The notes beneath the pieces were generated by a model, which did no database searches, was not told the origin of the DNA, and saw only the letters and a program-made list of their open reading frames with translations. The position numbers were made by a program, and so were the translations under genes. DNA of 64,000 nt from Luedemannella flava (GTDB lineage: Bacteria; Actinomycetota; Actinomycetes; Mycobacteriales; Micromonosporaceae), in the NCBI RefSeq assembly GCF_039528515.1, contig NZ_BAAALT010000008.1:5316-69315 (forward strand). The letters are read 5' to 3'. Positions 33,284-42,060 of this stretch are shown piece after piece. The stretch's first letter is position 1. Each line of letters starts with the position of its first letter.

Positions 33284-34168
33284 ATGGCTATCTGGCTCAC
33301 CAGCGAATCCAAGGTGATCGTCCAGGGCATCACCGGCGCCGAGGGCAGCAAGCACGCGGCCCGCATGCTGCGCGCCGGCACGAACGTCGTGGGCGGCACG
33401 AACCCGCGCAAGGCCGGCCAGAAGGTCGAGCTGGAGGGGCACAGCGTGCCCGTCTTCGGCACGGTGGCCGAGGCGATGGCCGAGGCGGGCGCCGACGTCA
33501 GCGTCATCTTCGTGCCGCCGGCGTTCACCAAGGCAGCCGTCCTGGAGGCGATCGACGCGGAGATCCCGCTCGCCGTCGTCATCACCGAGGGCGTCCCGGT
33601 GCACGACACCGCGGCGTTCTGGGCGCACGCCGTGGCCACCGGCAACAAGACGCGGATCATCGGCCCCAACTGCCCGGGCATCGCGAGCCCCGGCGCCTCC
33701 AACGCCGGCATCATCCCGGCCGACATCACCGGGTCCGGCCGCATCGGCCTGGTCTCGAAGTCGGGCACGCTGACCTACCAGATGATGTACGAGTTGCGCG
33801 ACATCGGCTTCTCGACGTGCGTCGGCATCGGCGGCGACCCGATCATCGGGACGACCCACATCGACGCCCTGGCGGCGTTCCAGGACGATCCCGACACCGA
33901 CGCGATCGTGATGATCGGCGAGATCGGCGGCGACGCCGAGGAGCGCGCGGCGGACTTCATCAAGGCCAACGTGACCAAGCCGGTCGTCGGCTACATCGCC
34001 GGCTTCACCGCGCCGCCCGGCAAGACGATGGGCCACGCGGGCGCCATCATCTCCGGTTCGGCCGGCACCGCCGACGCGAAGAAGGCGGCGCTGGAGGCGG
34101 TCGGCGTCAAGGTGGGCAAGACCCCCACCGAGACGGCGAACATCATGCGCGCCCTGATGCAGGGTTAG
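33284..34168 (+). CDS. sucD: Succinyl-CoA synthetase, alpha subunit
   Basis: A 294-residue subunit with the CoA-binding Rossmann domain (VIVQGITGAEGSKHAARML, GGTNPRKAG) and the ligase domain (IGPNCPGIASPG, SKSGTLTYQ). The phosphohistidine is His251 in GHAGAIISG. ATG 33284 lies four bases after the sucC stop. A hairpin follows and then the PerM-like gene, matching mycobacterial order (sucC, sucD, perM, purN, purH). Confidence 0.97.
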   Translation: MAIWLTSESKVIVQGITGAEGSKHAARMLRAGTNVVGGTNPRKAGQKVELEGHSVPVFGTVAEAMAEAGADVSVIFVPPAFTKAAVLEAIDAEIPLAVVITEGVPVHDTAAFWAHAVATGNKTRIIGPNCPGIASPGASNAGIIPADITGSGRIGLVSKSGTLTYQMMYELRDIGFSTCVGIGGDPIIGTTHIDALAAFQDDPDTDAIVMIGEIGGDAEERAADFIKANVTKPVVGYIAGFTAPPGKTMGHAGAIISGSAGTADAKKAALEAVGVKVGKTPTETANIMRALMQG

Positions 34169-34190
34169 TTCCAAAGAGCTATTCGCGACG

Positions 34191-34225
34191 TCGGGGCGGC
34201 CGGTCGGGATGACCGGTCGCCCCGA
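34191..34225 (+). terminator. Terminator after sucD
   Basis: A 15-bp stem with one G-T pair (34191-34205 with 34211-34225) and the loop GGGAT. Confidence 0.8.
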
Positions 34226-34246
34226 TCTCTGTTTAAGTGAAGGGCG

Positions 34247-35530
34247 ATGCCCGCGCCCACCGACGACGACGCCACCCTCGCCACCCGCGACACAGTGCCG
34301 GTCCCCGCGCCGCGAAGCGAACCCGCGACCAGCGGCGGCACCCGCCGCGTGCCGGCGGCGGCCCGGCGCGTCCGCCACCGGGCGCCGCTCGCCTTGTCGG
34401 CCGCCATCGCGAGCGGCTGGGCGGCTCTCACGTCGTACTCGCTGATGTTCCTTGTGGTCGCGGTGGGTGGGCTCGGGTCCTCGCTCTCGCTCGCGGACGT
34501 GGCGAGGTTCGCCTCCGCCGCGTGGCTGTTGTCGCACGGCGTTCCGCTGACCACCGCGACCGATCACATCTCCCTGGCGCCGCTGGTGGTCACCGCGCTG
34601 TGCGCCTGGCGGGTGGTCCGCGCCGGGGTGCACGCGAGCCGGTCGCAGGGCGGAAACAAGAGCCGGCGGGTACGCACGGCGGTGGCGGCCGCCGTGGCGG
34701 TGGCGATCTGCTACGCGGGCTGGGGGACGCTCATCGCGGCCCTGATGACCGGCCCCGACCTGGCCGCCCACCCGCCCCGCGCGGCCCTGACCTGTGGCCT
34801 GTTCGGGCTGGTCGGGGCGCTCGCCGGGGCGCTGCGGTCCAGCCGGTCGGCGCGGGCGGCCGTGGCCCGGCTGCCGCTGCTGGTCAAGGACGCCATCCGG
34901 GTCGGCGTGGTGGCGGCACTGCTCGTGGTGGCCACGGGCGCGGGCACGGCCGGTCTGGCGCTCGCCGTGCACGGCGGCGACGCCGTCGACATGCTCGACG
35001 GGTTCCAGACGGGCGTGTTCGGCCAGGCCGGGGTCACCCTGGCCTGCCTGGCGTACCTGCCGAACCTCACCGTGTGGGCGACGAGCTACCTGTTGGGGCC
35101 GGGGTTCGTCGTCGGCGTGGGCGCGGCCGTCACGCCGTGGGCCGTGGTGAGCGGACCGCTGCCGGGGCTGCCCATCCTGGCGGCGCTGCCGTCGGCGCCC
35201 GTGTCCGGGCCGTCCGCCGTGCTGGTGGCGGGGCCGCTGGTCGCGGCGGTGTTGGCCAGCGCGCTGGCCACCCGGCGCCGCCTGCGGGTGTCCGGCTCGC
35301 GGGCTGTCCGGCTGCCCATGCTGATCTGGTCGGGGGTGCTGGCCGGGCCGGTGGCCGGGGCGCTGCTCGGGGTGGCCGCATTCGTCTCGCGCGGCGGGCT
35401 CGGCGACGGCCGGATGGCCGAGCTCGGCCCGGTGCCGTGGCTCGTGGCCCTGTGCGCCGCGGGCATCGTCAGCGTGGGCACGGTGATCGGCGCCGCCGGC
35501 TACCGCGGCGTGCGGCCGCGCGACGACTGA
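34247..35530 (+). CDS. perM: PerM-like polytopic membrane protein (DUF6350)
   Basis: A 427-residue membrane protein from ATG 34247. A 45-residue polar, Arg-rich N-terminus precedes about ten hydrophobic segments, including APLALSAAIASGWAALTSYS and SLMFLVVAVGGLGS. The position between sucD and purN matches perM in mycobacteria (Rv0955), a cell-division-linked membrane protein. The sequence is recognised by topology, composition and context; no catalytic motif is visible. The role in division is taken from the mycobacterial homologue. Confidence 0.8.
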   Translation: MPAPTDDDATLATRDTVPVPAPRSEPATSGGTRRVPAAARRVRHRAPLALSAAIASGWAALTSYSLMFLVVAVGGLGSSLSLADVARFASAAWLLSHGVPLTTATDHISLAPLVVTALCAWRVVRAGVHASRSQGGNKSRRVRTAVAAAVAVAICYAGWGTLIAALMTGPDLAAHPPRAALTCGLFGLVGALAGALRSSRSARAAVARLPLLVKDAIRVGVVAALLVVATGAGTAGLALAVHGGDAVDMLDGFQTGVFGQAGVTLACLAYLPNLTVWATSYLLGPGFVVGVGAAVTPWAVVSGPLPGLPILAALPSAPVSGPSAVLVAGPLVAAVLASALATRRRLRVSGSRAVRLPMLIWSGVLAGPVAGALLGVAAFVSRGGLGDGRMAELGPVPWLVALCAAGIVSVGTVIGAAGYRGVRPRDD

Positions 35531-35551
35531 TCCGCGCCCCGACAACGCGAA

Positions 35552-35579
35552 CGGCGGGCCTCCCGAGGGAGACCCGCCG
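35552..35579. terminator. Terminator between perM and CD225 gene
   Basis: A 13-bp stem (35552-35564 with 35567-35579) between convergent stops. One mismatch on the plus strand becomes G-U on the minus strand, so it fits the CD225-type gene best. Confidence 0.7.
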
Positions 35580-35599
35580 CCGTGCAGCCATTGGCTGAC

Positions 35600-35884
35600 T
35601 CAGGTGGTGCTCATCATGCTGCCGAGGCCACCGAGCAGGCAGCAGACGATCACGATGGCGTACCACGCCAGACCGATGATGAGGGCCAGCTTCGACCACT
35701 TCTTCGACTCGGCGGCCGCGGCCTGCGCACCCGCGATGTCGCCCTGCTGGACCAGCGGGTTCACCTTGGAAGCGTTGATGATGGCCGGGATCGCGAGCGG
35801 CCAGAAAAGGAAGATGGCGACGATCGACATCGTCATGTTGTTGTCGATCTGCTGAGGTTGGCCGGAGTAACCGGGCTGCACCAT
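35600..35884 (-). CDS. CD225/dispanin family membrane protein
   Basis: A 94-residue protein from ATG 35884 with AAGGAG upstream. The pattern is that of the CD225/dispanin family: a short Gly/Gln/Pro N-terminus, a first helix (MSIVAIFLFWPLAIPAIINA) with the FWP...A..N.SKVN signature, a polar loop with Ala-rich helix (GDIAGAQAAAAESKKWS), and a second helix (LIIGLAWYAIVIVCCLLGGL) with paired cysteines. The function in bacteria is not known. It converges with perM and is divergent from purN. Confidence 0.88.
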   Translation of the reverse strand: MVQPGYSGQPQQIDNNMTMSIVAIFLFWPLAIPAIINASKVNPLVQQGDIAGAQAAAAESKKWSKLALIIGLAWYAIVIVCCLLGGLGSMMSTT

Positions 35885-35967
35885 GGATGCTCCTTGTGAG
35901 GGATGAAGCCGAACTACGGCAGGGTACTAGGCCGGTGCCCGTCCGCACAGTCCCAAAATGGCCACGT

Positions 35968-35973
35968 TAGGCT
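35968..35973 (+). promoter_or_regulatory. Candidate -10 element of purN (leaderless)
   Basis: TAGGCT ends six bases before GTG 35980, with no ribosome site between, the same layout as before guaA and the prepilin peptidase gene. Confidence 0.5.
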
Positions 35974-35979
35974 GCTCGC

Positions 35980-36588
35980 GTGGGGAAAGCGCGTCTCGTT
36001 GTTCTGATCTCCGGCTCCGGCTCCAACCTGCAGGCTCTTATCGACGCCTGCGCCGACCCCGCGTACGGCGCGGAGGTGGTGGCCGTCGGCGCCGACCGGG
36101 ACGGCATCGCGGGCCTCGACCGGGCCGCCACGCACGGCATCCCGACCTTCGTCTGCCGGGTCCCTGACTTCGCAAGCAGGGAGGACTGGGACGCCGAGCT
36201 CACCGCCCGCTGCCAAGCGCACGCTCCGGATCTTGTGGTTTCGGCCGGGTTCCTGAAGCTGGTCGGCAAGGAGTTCCTGACCACCTTCGCGGGGCGTTAC
36301 CTCAACACGCACAACGCGCTGCTGCCCGGCTTCCCCGGCATCCACGGCCCGCGCGACGCGCTGGAGTACGGCGTGAAGATCGCCGGCGCGACCCTGTTCA
36401 TCGTGGACGACGGCGTGGACACCGGGCCGATCATCGCGCAGGTGGCGGTGCCCGTCCACGACGACGACACCGAGGACACCCTCACCGAGCGCATCAAGGA
36501 CGTCGAGCGCCGACAGCTCGTCGAGTACGTGGGCCGGATGGTCCGCGACGGTTGGACGATCACCGGAAGGAAGGTCACCGTTCCATGA
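35980..36588 (+). CDS. purN: Phosphoribosylglycinamide formyltransferase
   Basis: A 202-residue enzyme that transfers a formyl group from 10-formyltetrahydrofolate to GAR, the third step of purine synthesis. Motifs: LISGSGSNLQALID at the N-terminus (phosphoribosyl binding), the catalytic NTHNALLPGFPGIHGPRDAL region with Asn and His, and VDDGVDTGPII with the catalytic Asp. The length is normal. The stop overlaps the purH start (ATGA), so the pair is translationally coupled. Confidence 0.96.
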   Translation: MGKARLVVLISGSGSNLQALIDACADPAYGAEVVAVGADRDGIAGLDRAATHGIPTFVCRVPDFASREDWDAELTARCQAHAPDLVVSAGFLKLVGKEFLTTFAGRYLNTHNALLPGFPGIHGPRDALEYGVKIAGATLFIVDDGVDTGPIIAQVAVPVHDDDTEDTLTERIKDVERRQLVEYVGRMVRDGWTITGRKVTVP

Positions 36589-38144
36589 CCGAGTCCCGCA
36601 CTCCTATTCGCCGTGCGCTGCTGAGCGTGTGGGACAAGACCGGGCTGGACGAGCTGATCCGCGCGCTCGGCGACGCCGGCGTCGAGATCGTGTCCACGGG
36701 CAACACCGCCGTGCGCGTCGAGGCGCTGGGCTACCCGGTGACCCGCGTCGAGCACCTGACCGGCTTCGCCGAGTGCCTCGACGGTCGGGTGAAGACGCTG
36801 CACCCGAAGGTGCACGCCGGCCTGCTCGCCGACCTGCGGCTGGACTCGCACCGCGAGCAGCTGACCGAGCTGGGCATCGCGCCGTTCGAGCTGCTGGTGA
36901 GCAACCTGTACCCGTTCAGCGAGACCGTCGCCTCCGGCGCCGACGACGACGAGTGCATCGAGAAGATCGACATCGGCGGGCCGGCCATGGTGCGGGCCGC
37001 CGCGAAGAACCACGCCAACGTCGCCGTCGTGACCTCTCCCGACGCGTACCCCATGGTTATCAAGGCCATCGCCGACGGCGGCCTCACGCTGCGCGAGCGC
37101 CGCGCCCTCGCAGGCCGGGCGTTCGCGGACATCGCGGAGTACGACGTGGCGGTCGCCCGCTGGTGGGCGGGGCACCTGGCGCCCGCCGAGGACGGTTGGC
37201 CCGAGTTCGCGGGTCTGGCGCTGACGAAGAAGGCCGTGCTGCGCTACGGCGAGAACCCGCACCAGGGCGCGGCGCTCTACACCGCGCCCGACCTGCCGCC
37301 GGGCCTGGCCCAGGCCAAGCAGCTGCACGGCAAGGAGATGTCCTACAACAACTACGTCGACGCGGACGCCGCCTGGCGGACCTGCAACGACTTCGCCGAC
37401 CCGGCCGTGGCGGTCATCAAGCACGCCAACCCGTGCGGCATCGCGGTCGGCGCCGACGTGGCGCAGGCGCACCGCAAGGCGCACGCCACCGACCCGGTGT
37501 CCGCGTTCGGCGGGGTGATCGCCGTCAACCGGGAGGTCAGCGTCGAGCTGGCCAACCAGGTCGCGGAGATCTTCACCGAGGTGATCGTCGCGCCGTCCTA
37601 CGCGGACGGTGCCGTGGACGTCCTCGCGGGCCGCAAGAACCTGCGGGTGCTCGTCGCGCCGCCGTTCACCCCGACGCCCGCCGAGGTGCGCGAGATCTCC
37701 GGTGGGGTGCTCACCCAGCAGCGCGACCGCATCGACGCCGAGGGCGACGACCCGGCCACCTGGACGCTGGCGACCGGCGAGCCGGCCGACGAGGCGACGC
37801 TGGCCGATCTCGCGTTCGCCTGGCGGGCGGTGCGGGCCGTGAAGTCCAACGCGATCCTGCTCGCGTCCGACGGCGCCGCCGTGGGCGTGGGCATGGGGCA
37901 GGTCAACCGGGTCGACTCCGCGAAGCTCGCGGTGGCCCGGGCGGGTGCCGAGCGGGCGGCCGGCTCGGTGGCCGCGTCCGACGCCTTCTTCCCGTTCCCG
38001 GACGGCCTTGAGGTGCTGCTCGACGCGGGCGTGCGCGCCGTCGTCCAGCCGGGCGGCTCGGTCCGGGACGAGGAGGTCATCGCGGCCGCCGCCAGGGCCG
38101 GCGTGACGATGTACCTGACCGGCACCCGCCACTTCTTCCACTGA
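36585..38144 (+). CDS. purH: Bifunctional AICAR transformylase / IMP cyclohydrolase
   Basis: A 519-residue enzyme carrying out the last two steps of IMP synthesis. The N-terminal MGS-like cyclohydrolase domain starts with RRALLSVWDKTGLDELIRAL and has DGRVKTLHPKVH. The C-terminal transformylase domain has LRYGENPHQGA, the catalytic Lys-His in KHANPCGIA, and the end TGTRHFFH, the conserved tail. ATG 36585 overlaps the purN stop, with GGAAGGAAGG upstream. Its formyl donor depends on FolD, encoded about 8 kb downstream. Confidence 0.97.
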   Translation: MTESRTPIRRALLSVWDKTGLDELIRALGDAGVEIVSTGNTAVRVEALGYPVTRVEHLTGFAECLDGRVKTLHPKVHAGLLADLRLDSHREQLTELGIAPFELLVSNLYPFSETVASGADDDECIEKIDIGGPAMVRAAAKNHANVAVVTSPDAYPMVIKAIADGGLTLRERRALAGRAFADIAEYDVAVARWWAGHLAPAEDGWPEFAGLALTKKAVLRYGENPHQGAALYTAPDLPPGLAQAKQLHGKEMSYNNYVDADAAWRTCNDFADPAVAVIKHANPCGIAVGADVAQAHRKAHATDPVSAFGGVIAVNREVSVELANQVAEIFTEVIVAPSYADGAVDVLAGRKNLRVLVAPPFTPTPAEVREISGGVLTQQRDRIDAEGDDPATWTLATGEPADEATLADLAFAWRAVRAVKSNAILLASDGAAVGVGMGQVNRVDSAKLAVARAGAERAAGSVAASDAFFPFPDGLEVLLDAGVRAVVQPGGSVRDEEVIAAAARAGVTMYLTGTRHFFH

Positions 38145-38171
38145 CGCGCGCCGCGGCTGTCCCGCGCCCGC

Positions 38172-38771
38172 TCAGGTGCAGGACAGCCGGAACGTCTCCC
38201 GGGCGTACGGGGTCATCCTGGCGAGGTCCTTTGTGGTGCTGTCGCAGCCGACGATGCCCACGGCGCGTTCGTTCCAGGTCATGAGGGTTCCGCTGCCGGT
38301 CGTTCCCGCGCACGTGTAGGTGAAGTCGGCGCTGACCCGGTTGACGGCCAGGAAGAGCGCGACCCTTTCGGGGCCGCCCGCGACGGTCGTGCCCGTGTCG
38401 GACAGCGCCTCGCCCGGCAGGGCGAAATGCCGCTCCTCCCGGTCGCGCAGCGACTGGACGAGCGCCTCGACGCTGACGTCCGACGTCGTGGCGCCGACGA
38501 CGGGCTGCCAGACGGTGATCGGGACCCAGGGCACCACGTCGCCCTTCTTGACCGTCACCGCCGCCGTGCGCTGGGCGAGCAGGGGCGTTGTCTCCACGTG
38601 CGTCCAGGTGACCCGCGGGTCGGCGCAGGCCGCGGGGGTCACCACCGGGGTGGCGGCGACGGTGGCGGTGCTGGTGGGCGGCGCGGCCTGGGTGGTGCAG
38701 GCGGCGGTCAGGCCCGCGACGCCGACGGCGCACGCCAGTGCGGCCCGGGTCCGGGCAGCTCGCATGATCAT
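38172..38771 (-). CDS. Putative lipoprotein, unknown function
   Basis: A 199-residue protein from ATG 38771 (GGAAGG five bases upstream; ATG 38765 is a close alternative). The N-terminus has basic residues, a hydrophobic core (ALACAVGVAGL) and the lipobox-like LTAAC, so it is probably lipidated and exported. A Thr/Ala/Pro-rich spacer follows (TSTATVAATPVVTPAAC). The rest is beta-rich with four more cysteines in possible disulfide pairs. No family was recognised. It converges with purH 27 bases apart. Confidence 0.78.
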   Translation of the reverse strand: MIMRAARTRAALACAVGVAGLTAACTTQAAPPTSTATVAATPVVTPAACADPRVTWTHVETTPLLAQRTAAVTVKKGDVVPWVPITVWQPVVGATTSDVSVEALVQSLRDREERHFALPGEALSDTGTTVAGGPERVALFLAVNRVSADFTYTCAGTTGSGTLMTWNERAVGIVGCDSTTKDLARMTPYARETFRLSCT

Positions 38772-38857
38772 GTTGCCTTCCGTCCGCGTGCGCGCCGCCC
38801 CCGTGGACGGAGGGACATCCTGACGGGACCTCCCGGCCTCTGTCAAGAAACGGCAGG

Positions 38858-39895
38858 TCAGGCGCGGTGGGCGGCCGTGCTCTCCTCGAACCAGCCGAGC
38901 CGGTTGCCGGCGACGGCGATCATGGTGAGCACGATGACGAGCAGGAATCCGAACGCGCCGAACGTGGCCGGCCAGTTCGTCACCTGTCGCGGGCGGGCCG
39001 CCAGGTCGGCCAGGTCGGGTGCGGCGTCGCCGCCGTTGGGCAGGGCGATCACGCCGCCCGCCGCGTCGCTGGTCGGCGGGACGACCTGGGGGGCCCCGGC
39101 GGACGTGGGTGCGGCGGTGGTCGTCGGCGCGGCACGGGTGGGCCCGGTGTTGTCGCCGGCCGTGCGGCCGTCATCGTCGCCGTCCCGGGGGGCGCTCGCT
39201 GTCGCCCCGATCGTGGGCCGGCCCGGCGGGTTGAGCGCGGGCGGCTCGGACGGACGCGGGCGAGGAGGGGCGAAGCCGCTCGGTGGCGCGGCCACGACGT
39301 CCACCCGGCCGAACGTCGGCAGCCAGCCCGTGCGGCCGTCCGCGCCCGCGGTCAGCGCGACCCAACCGGCCCAGCCGGTCGACGCTTCCCGCGGGGCGCG
39401 CAGGGTCACCTCGGCGGTCTGCCAACCGGCGCGCGAGACGGTGAAGTTGCAGGTGATCTTCGTGCGGGCCTGGGCGCACGTCGTGGCGACGCCGCTGACC
39501 GTCACCTTGCGGGCGTCCAGGCCGGCGGTCTCCAGCACGACGGTCACCCGGCTGACGCCCTCGGGGGCGTACGCCCCGAAGGGCACCTTCACCGTGGTGC
39601 CCCGCGCCACCCTGGCGCGCGGGTCGCGCGCGTCGACCCAGTACGCGTACACGCGGGGAGTGTCGTTGACGCCCGCGTGCCGGGGCTCGTTGCGGAACGA
39701 ACGGTCATCGGTCCGGGAAAAGCCCGAACGCGCCGCCCAGTTACGCTCATCGTCCGAGGCCAGTGCCGTCGGGGCGGTGGTGAGCACGGCCAGGGTGCCG
39801 ACCGCGAGCGTGCCGCTGGCCATCGCGGCGCCGAGGCGGACGATGCCGCGTCGACCCCAACGGCTGTGCCGCCTCCGAGTGCCCGGTGAACCCAC
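38858..39895 (-). CDS. Secreted protein with C-terminal membrane anchor, unknown function
   Basis: About 345 residues from GTG 39895, chosen because GGAGG lies seven bases upstream. A twin-Arg-rich N-terminus leads to a signal peptide (ASGTLAVGTLAVLTTAPTALA). A beta-rich domain (about 50-195) has two cysteines in CAQARTKITC. Next is a long Pro/Ala/Thr/Asp-rich region (200-300), and near the C-terminus a helix (FGAFGFLLVIVLTMIAVAG) followed by a short tail. The layout suggests a surface protein exposed on a stalk. I do not recognise the family. Confidence 0.75.
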   Translation of the reverse strand: MGSPGTRRRHSRWGRRGIVRLGAAMASGTLAVGTLAVLTTAPTALASDDERNWAARSGFSRTDDRSFRNEPRHAGVNDTPRVYAYWVDARDPRARVARGTTVKVPFGAYAPEGVSRVTVVLETAGLDARKVTVSGVATTCAQARTKITCNFTVSRAGWQTAEVTLRAPREASTGWAGWVALTAGADGRTGWLPTFGRVDVVAAPPSGFAPPRPRPSEPPALNPPGRPTIGATASAPRDGDDDGRTAGDNTGPTRAAPTTTAAPTSAGAPQVVPPTSDAAGGVIALPNGGDAAPDLADLAARPRQVTNWPATFGAFGFLLVIVLTMIAVAGNRLGWFEESTAAHRA

Positions 39896-39999
39896 GTCGC
39901 CGCCTCCATCCGACCGGCCCCCGCCCGGCCACGGAGTATAGGGCCTCGGACGGGTCCGCGTCGCGTCCACGACGTTCGGTATCCACCGTCGCGGATCGG

Positions 40000-41019
40000 T
40001 TACGCCGGCGTGGGCGGCTCCGACAGCAGGCCAGCGAAGTGACAGGCGCTCGGGTGCGGGTCGGCGTCGCGTACCGCCAGGGGTGGCTCCTCGACGGCGC
40101 AGACGTCCTGCGCCTTGAAGCAACGGGTACGGAAGCGGCACCCCGACGGCGGGTTCGCCGGCGACGGCACGTCGCCCGACAGCCGGATCACCGCGCGGTG
40201 CGCGCGGGCCGTCGGGTCGGGCACCGGCACCGCCGACAACAGCGCCTGCGTGTACGGGTGCGTCGCGCGCGTGTAGATCTCGTCCTCGGTGCCGATCTCC
40301 ACGACCTTGCCGAGGTACATGACCGCGACCCGGTCGGAGATGTGCCGCACCACCGACAGGTCGTGGGCGATGAACAGGTACGACAGGCCGAGCTCGCCCT
40401 GCAGGCGTTCGAGCAGGTTGATGACCTGCGCCTGGATCGACACGTCGAGCGCCGAGACCGGCTCGTCGCAGATGATGATCTCTGGGCGGAGGGCGAGCGC
40501 GCGGGCGATGCCGATGCGCTGGCGCTGCCCGCCGGAGAACTGGTGCGGGTACCGGTTGAGGTGTTCGGGGTTGAGGCCCACGTAGTTGAGCAGCTCCCGC
40601 ACGCGCGTCGCCCGCGACCCCTTCGGCGCCACGTCGGTGTGGATGTCGAACGGCTCACCGATGATGTCGCCCACCGTCATCCGGGGGTTCAGCGACGTGT
40701 ACGGGTCCTGCATGACCATCTGCACGTTGCGGCGCAGCCGGCGCAGCTCCGGGCCGGACATCGCGAAGATGTCCCGGTCGCCGAAGCGCACCCGGCCGGC
40801 GGTCGGCGTCTCCAGCCGCATGAGCAGCTTCGCCAGCGTCGACTTGCCGCAGCCCGATTCGCCCACGACGCCCAGCGTCTCGCCCTTGTGCAGGGTCAGG
40901 CTCACCCCGTCGACCGCCTTGACGGCGCCGATCTTCTTCTTGAACACGATCCCGCGGGTGATCGGGAAGTGTTTGACCAGGCCCTCGACCGTCAGGATGG
41001 GGTCACCGGATGGTGCCAT
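40000..41019 (-). CDS. Peptide ABC transporter ATP-binding protein (DppF type)
   Basis: A 339-residue ATPase from ATG 41019 with AGGAGG upstream. It has GESGCGKST (Walker A), the Q-loop in MVMQDPYTSLNPRM, the signature FSGGQRQR, Walker B IIICDEPVSALD and the His switch FIAHDL. The C-terminal oligopeptide-transporter extension has the Cys cluster region GCRFRTRCFKAQDVC, which in Dpp/Opp ATPases can bind an iron-sulfur centre. With the adjacent DppD-type ATPase it would energise import. It overlaps that gene by 17 bases and is the last gene of the operon. Confidence 0.93.
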   Translation of the reverse strand: MAPSGDPILTVEGLVKHFPITRGIVFKKKIGAVKAVDGVSLTLHKGETLGVVGESGCGKSTLAKLLMRLETPTAGRVRFGDRDIFAMSGPELRRLRRNVQMVMQDPYTSLNPRMTVGDIIGEPFDIHTDVAPKGSRATRVRELLNYVGLNPEHLNRYPHQFSGGQRQRIGIARALALRPEIIICDEPVSALDVSIQAQVINLLERLQGELGLSYLFIAHDLSVVRHISDRVAVMYLGKVVEIGTEDEIYTRATHPYTQALLSAVPVPDPTARAHRAVIRLSGDVPSPANPPSGCRFRTRCFKAQDVCAVEEPPLAVRDADPHPSACHFAGLLSEPPTPA

Positions 41020-42049
41020 CGAGGACCTCCTGGGCGAAGTGGCAGGCGCTGGTGCGGCCGTTGCCCAGCTCCATCTGCGGGGGCACCTGCTCGACACAGA
41101 TCTCCTCGGCGTACGGGCAGCGTGGGTGGAACGTGCAGCCGCTCGGCGGATGCATCAGGTTCGGCGGGAGTCCCTTGATGGTGGTCAGCTCGGTGCCGCG
41201 GGTGTCGAGCCGGGGGATCGACTCGAGCAGACCCTTCGTGTACGGGTGGGCCGGGTTCGCGTACAGGCTGTGCACGTCGGCGTGCTCCACGATGCGGCCG
41301 GCGTACATGACGGCGATGCGGTCGGCCACGTCGGCGACGACGCCGAGGTCGTGGGTGATGAGGATCATCGCCATGTTCAGGTCCCGGCGCAGGTCGCCGA
41401 GCAGGTCCATGACCTGCGCCTGGACGGTCACGTCGAGGGCGGTGGTCGGCTCGTCGGCGATGAGCACCTTGGGGTTCAGCGCGAGCGCCATGGCGATCAT
41501 GACGCGTTGGCGCATGCCCCCGGAGAACTGGTGGGGGAAGTCGCCGAGCCGGGTGCGCGCCGCCGGGATCCGGACGAGGTCCATGAGCTCGACGGCCCGG
41601 GCGTTCGCGTCGGACCTGCTCATCCCCGCGCGGCGGCGCAGCGTCTCGGTGATCTGGTAGCCGACGGTGAAGACGGGGTTCAGGGCCGACAGCGCGTCCT
41701 GGAAGATCATGGCGACGCTCTGGCCGCGCACCTGCCGCCGGTCGGCCTCCTCCATCTCCAGCAGGTCGTTGCCCTTGAACAGGATCCGTCCGCCGGTGAT
41801 CCTGCCGGGCGGCATGTCGAGGATGCCCATGATGGCCTGCGCGGTCACCGACTTGCCGGAGCCGGACTCGCCCAGCACGGCCAGCGTCTCCCCGGGGTCG
41901 AGGTGGTACGACACGCCGTTGATCACCTTCGCCACGCCGTCGCGGGTGTGGAACTCGATGAACAGGTCCCGGACCTCCAGCAGGTGCGGCGCGGCGCCAC
42001 GAGGGGCGGGTCCGATCCCGCCGGACGCCTCGACTGTCAGGTGTGTCAT
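41003..42049 (-). CDS. Peptide ABC transporter ATP-binding protein (DppD type)
   Basis: A 348-residue ATPase from ATG 42049 with a GGAGGCGGG site. Motifs: GESGSGKSV (Walker A), MIFQDALSALNPVF (Q-loop), FSGGMRQRVMIA (signature), VLIADEPTTALD (Walker B) and LITHDL (His switch). The C-terminal oligo_HPY extension is present with GCTFHPRCPYAEEIC. It pairs with the DppF-type ATPase encoded just downstream; both bind the two permeases encoded upstream. Confidence 0.93.
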   Translation of the reverse strand: MTHLTVEASGGIGPAPRGAAPHLLEVRDLFIEFHTRDGVAKVINGVSYHLDPGETLAVLGESGSGKSVTAQAIMGILDMPPGRITGGRILFKGNDLLEMEEADRRQVRGQSVAMIFQDALSALNPVFTVGYQITETLRRRAGMSRSDANARAVELMDLVRIPAARTRLGDFPHQFSGGMRQRVMIAMALALNPKVLIADEPTTALDVTVQAQVMDLLGDLRRDLNMAMILITHDLGVVADVADRIAVMYAGRIVEHADVHSLYANPAHPYTKGLLESIPRLDTRGTELTTIKGLPPNLMHPPSGCTFHPRCPYAEEICVEQVPPQMELGNGRTSACHFAQEVLDGTIR

Positions 42050-42060
42050 GCCCGCCTCCG

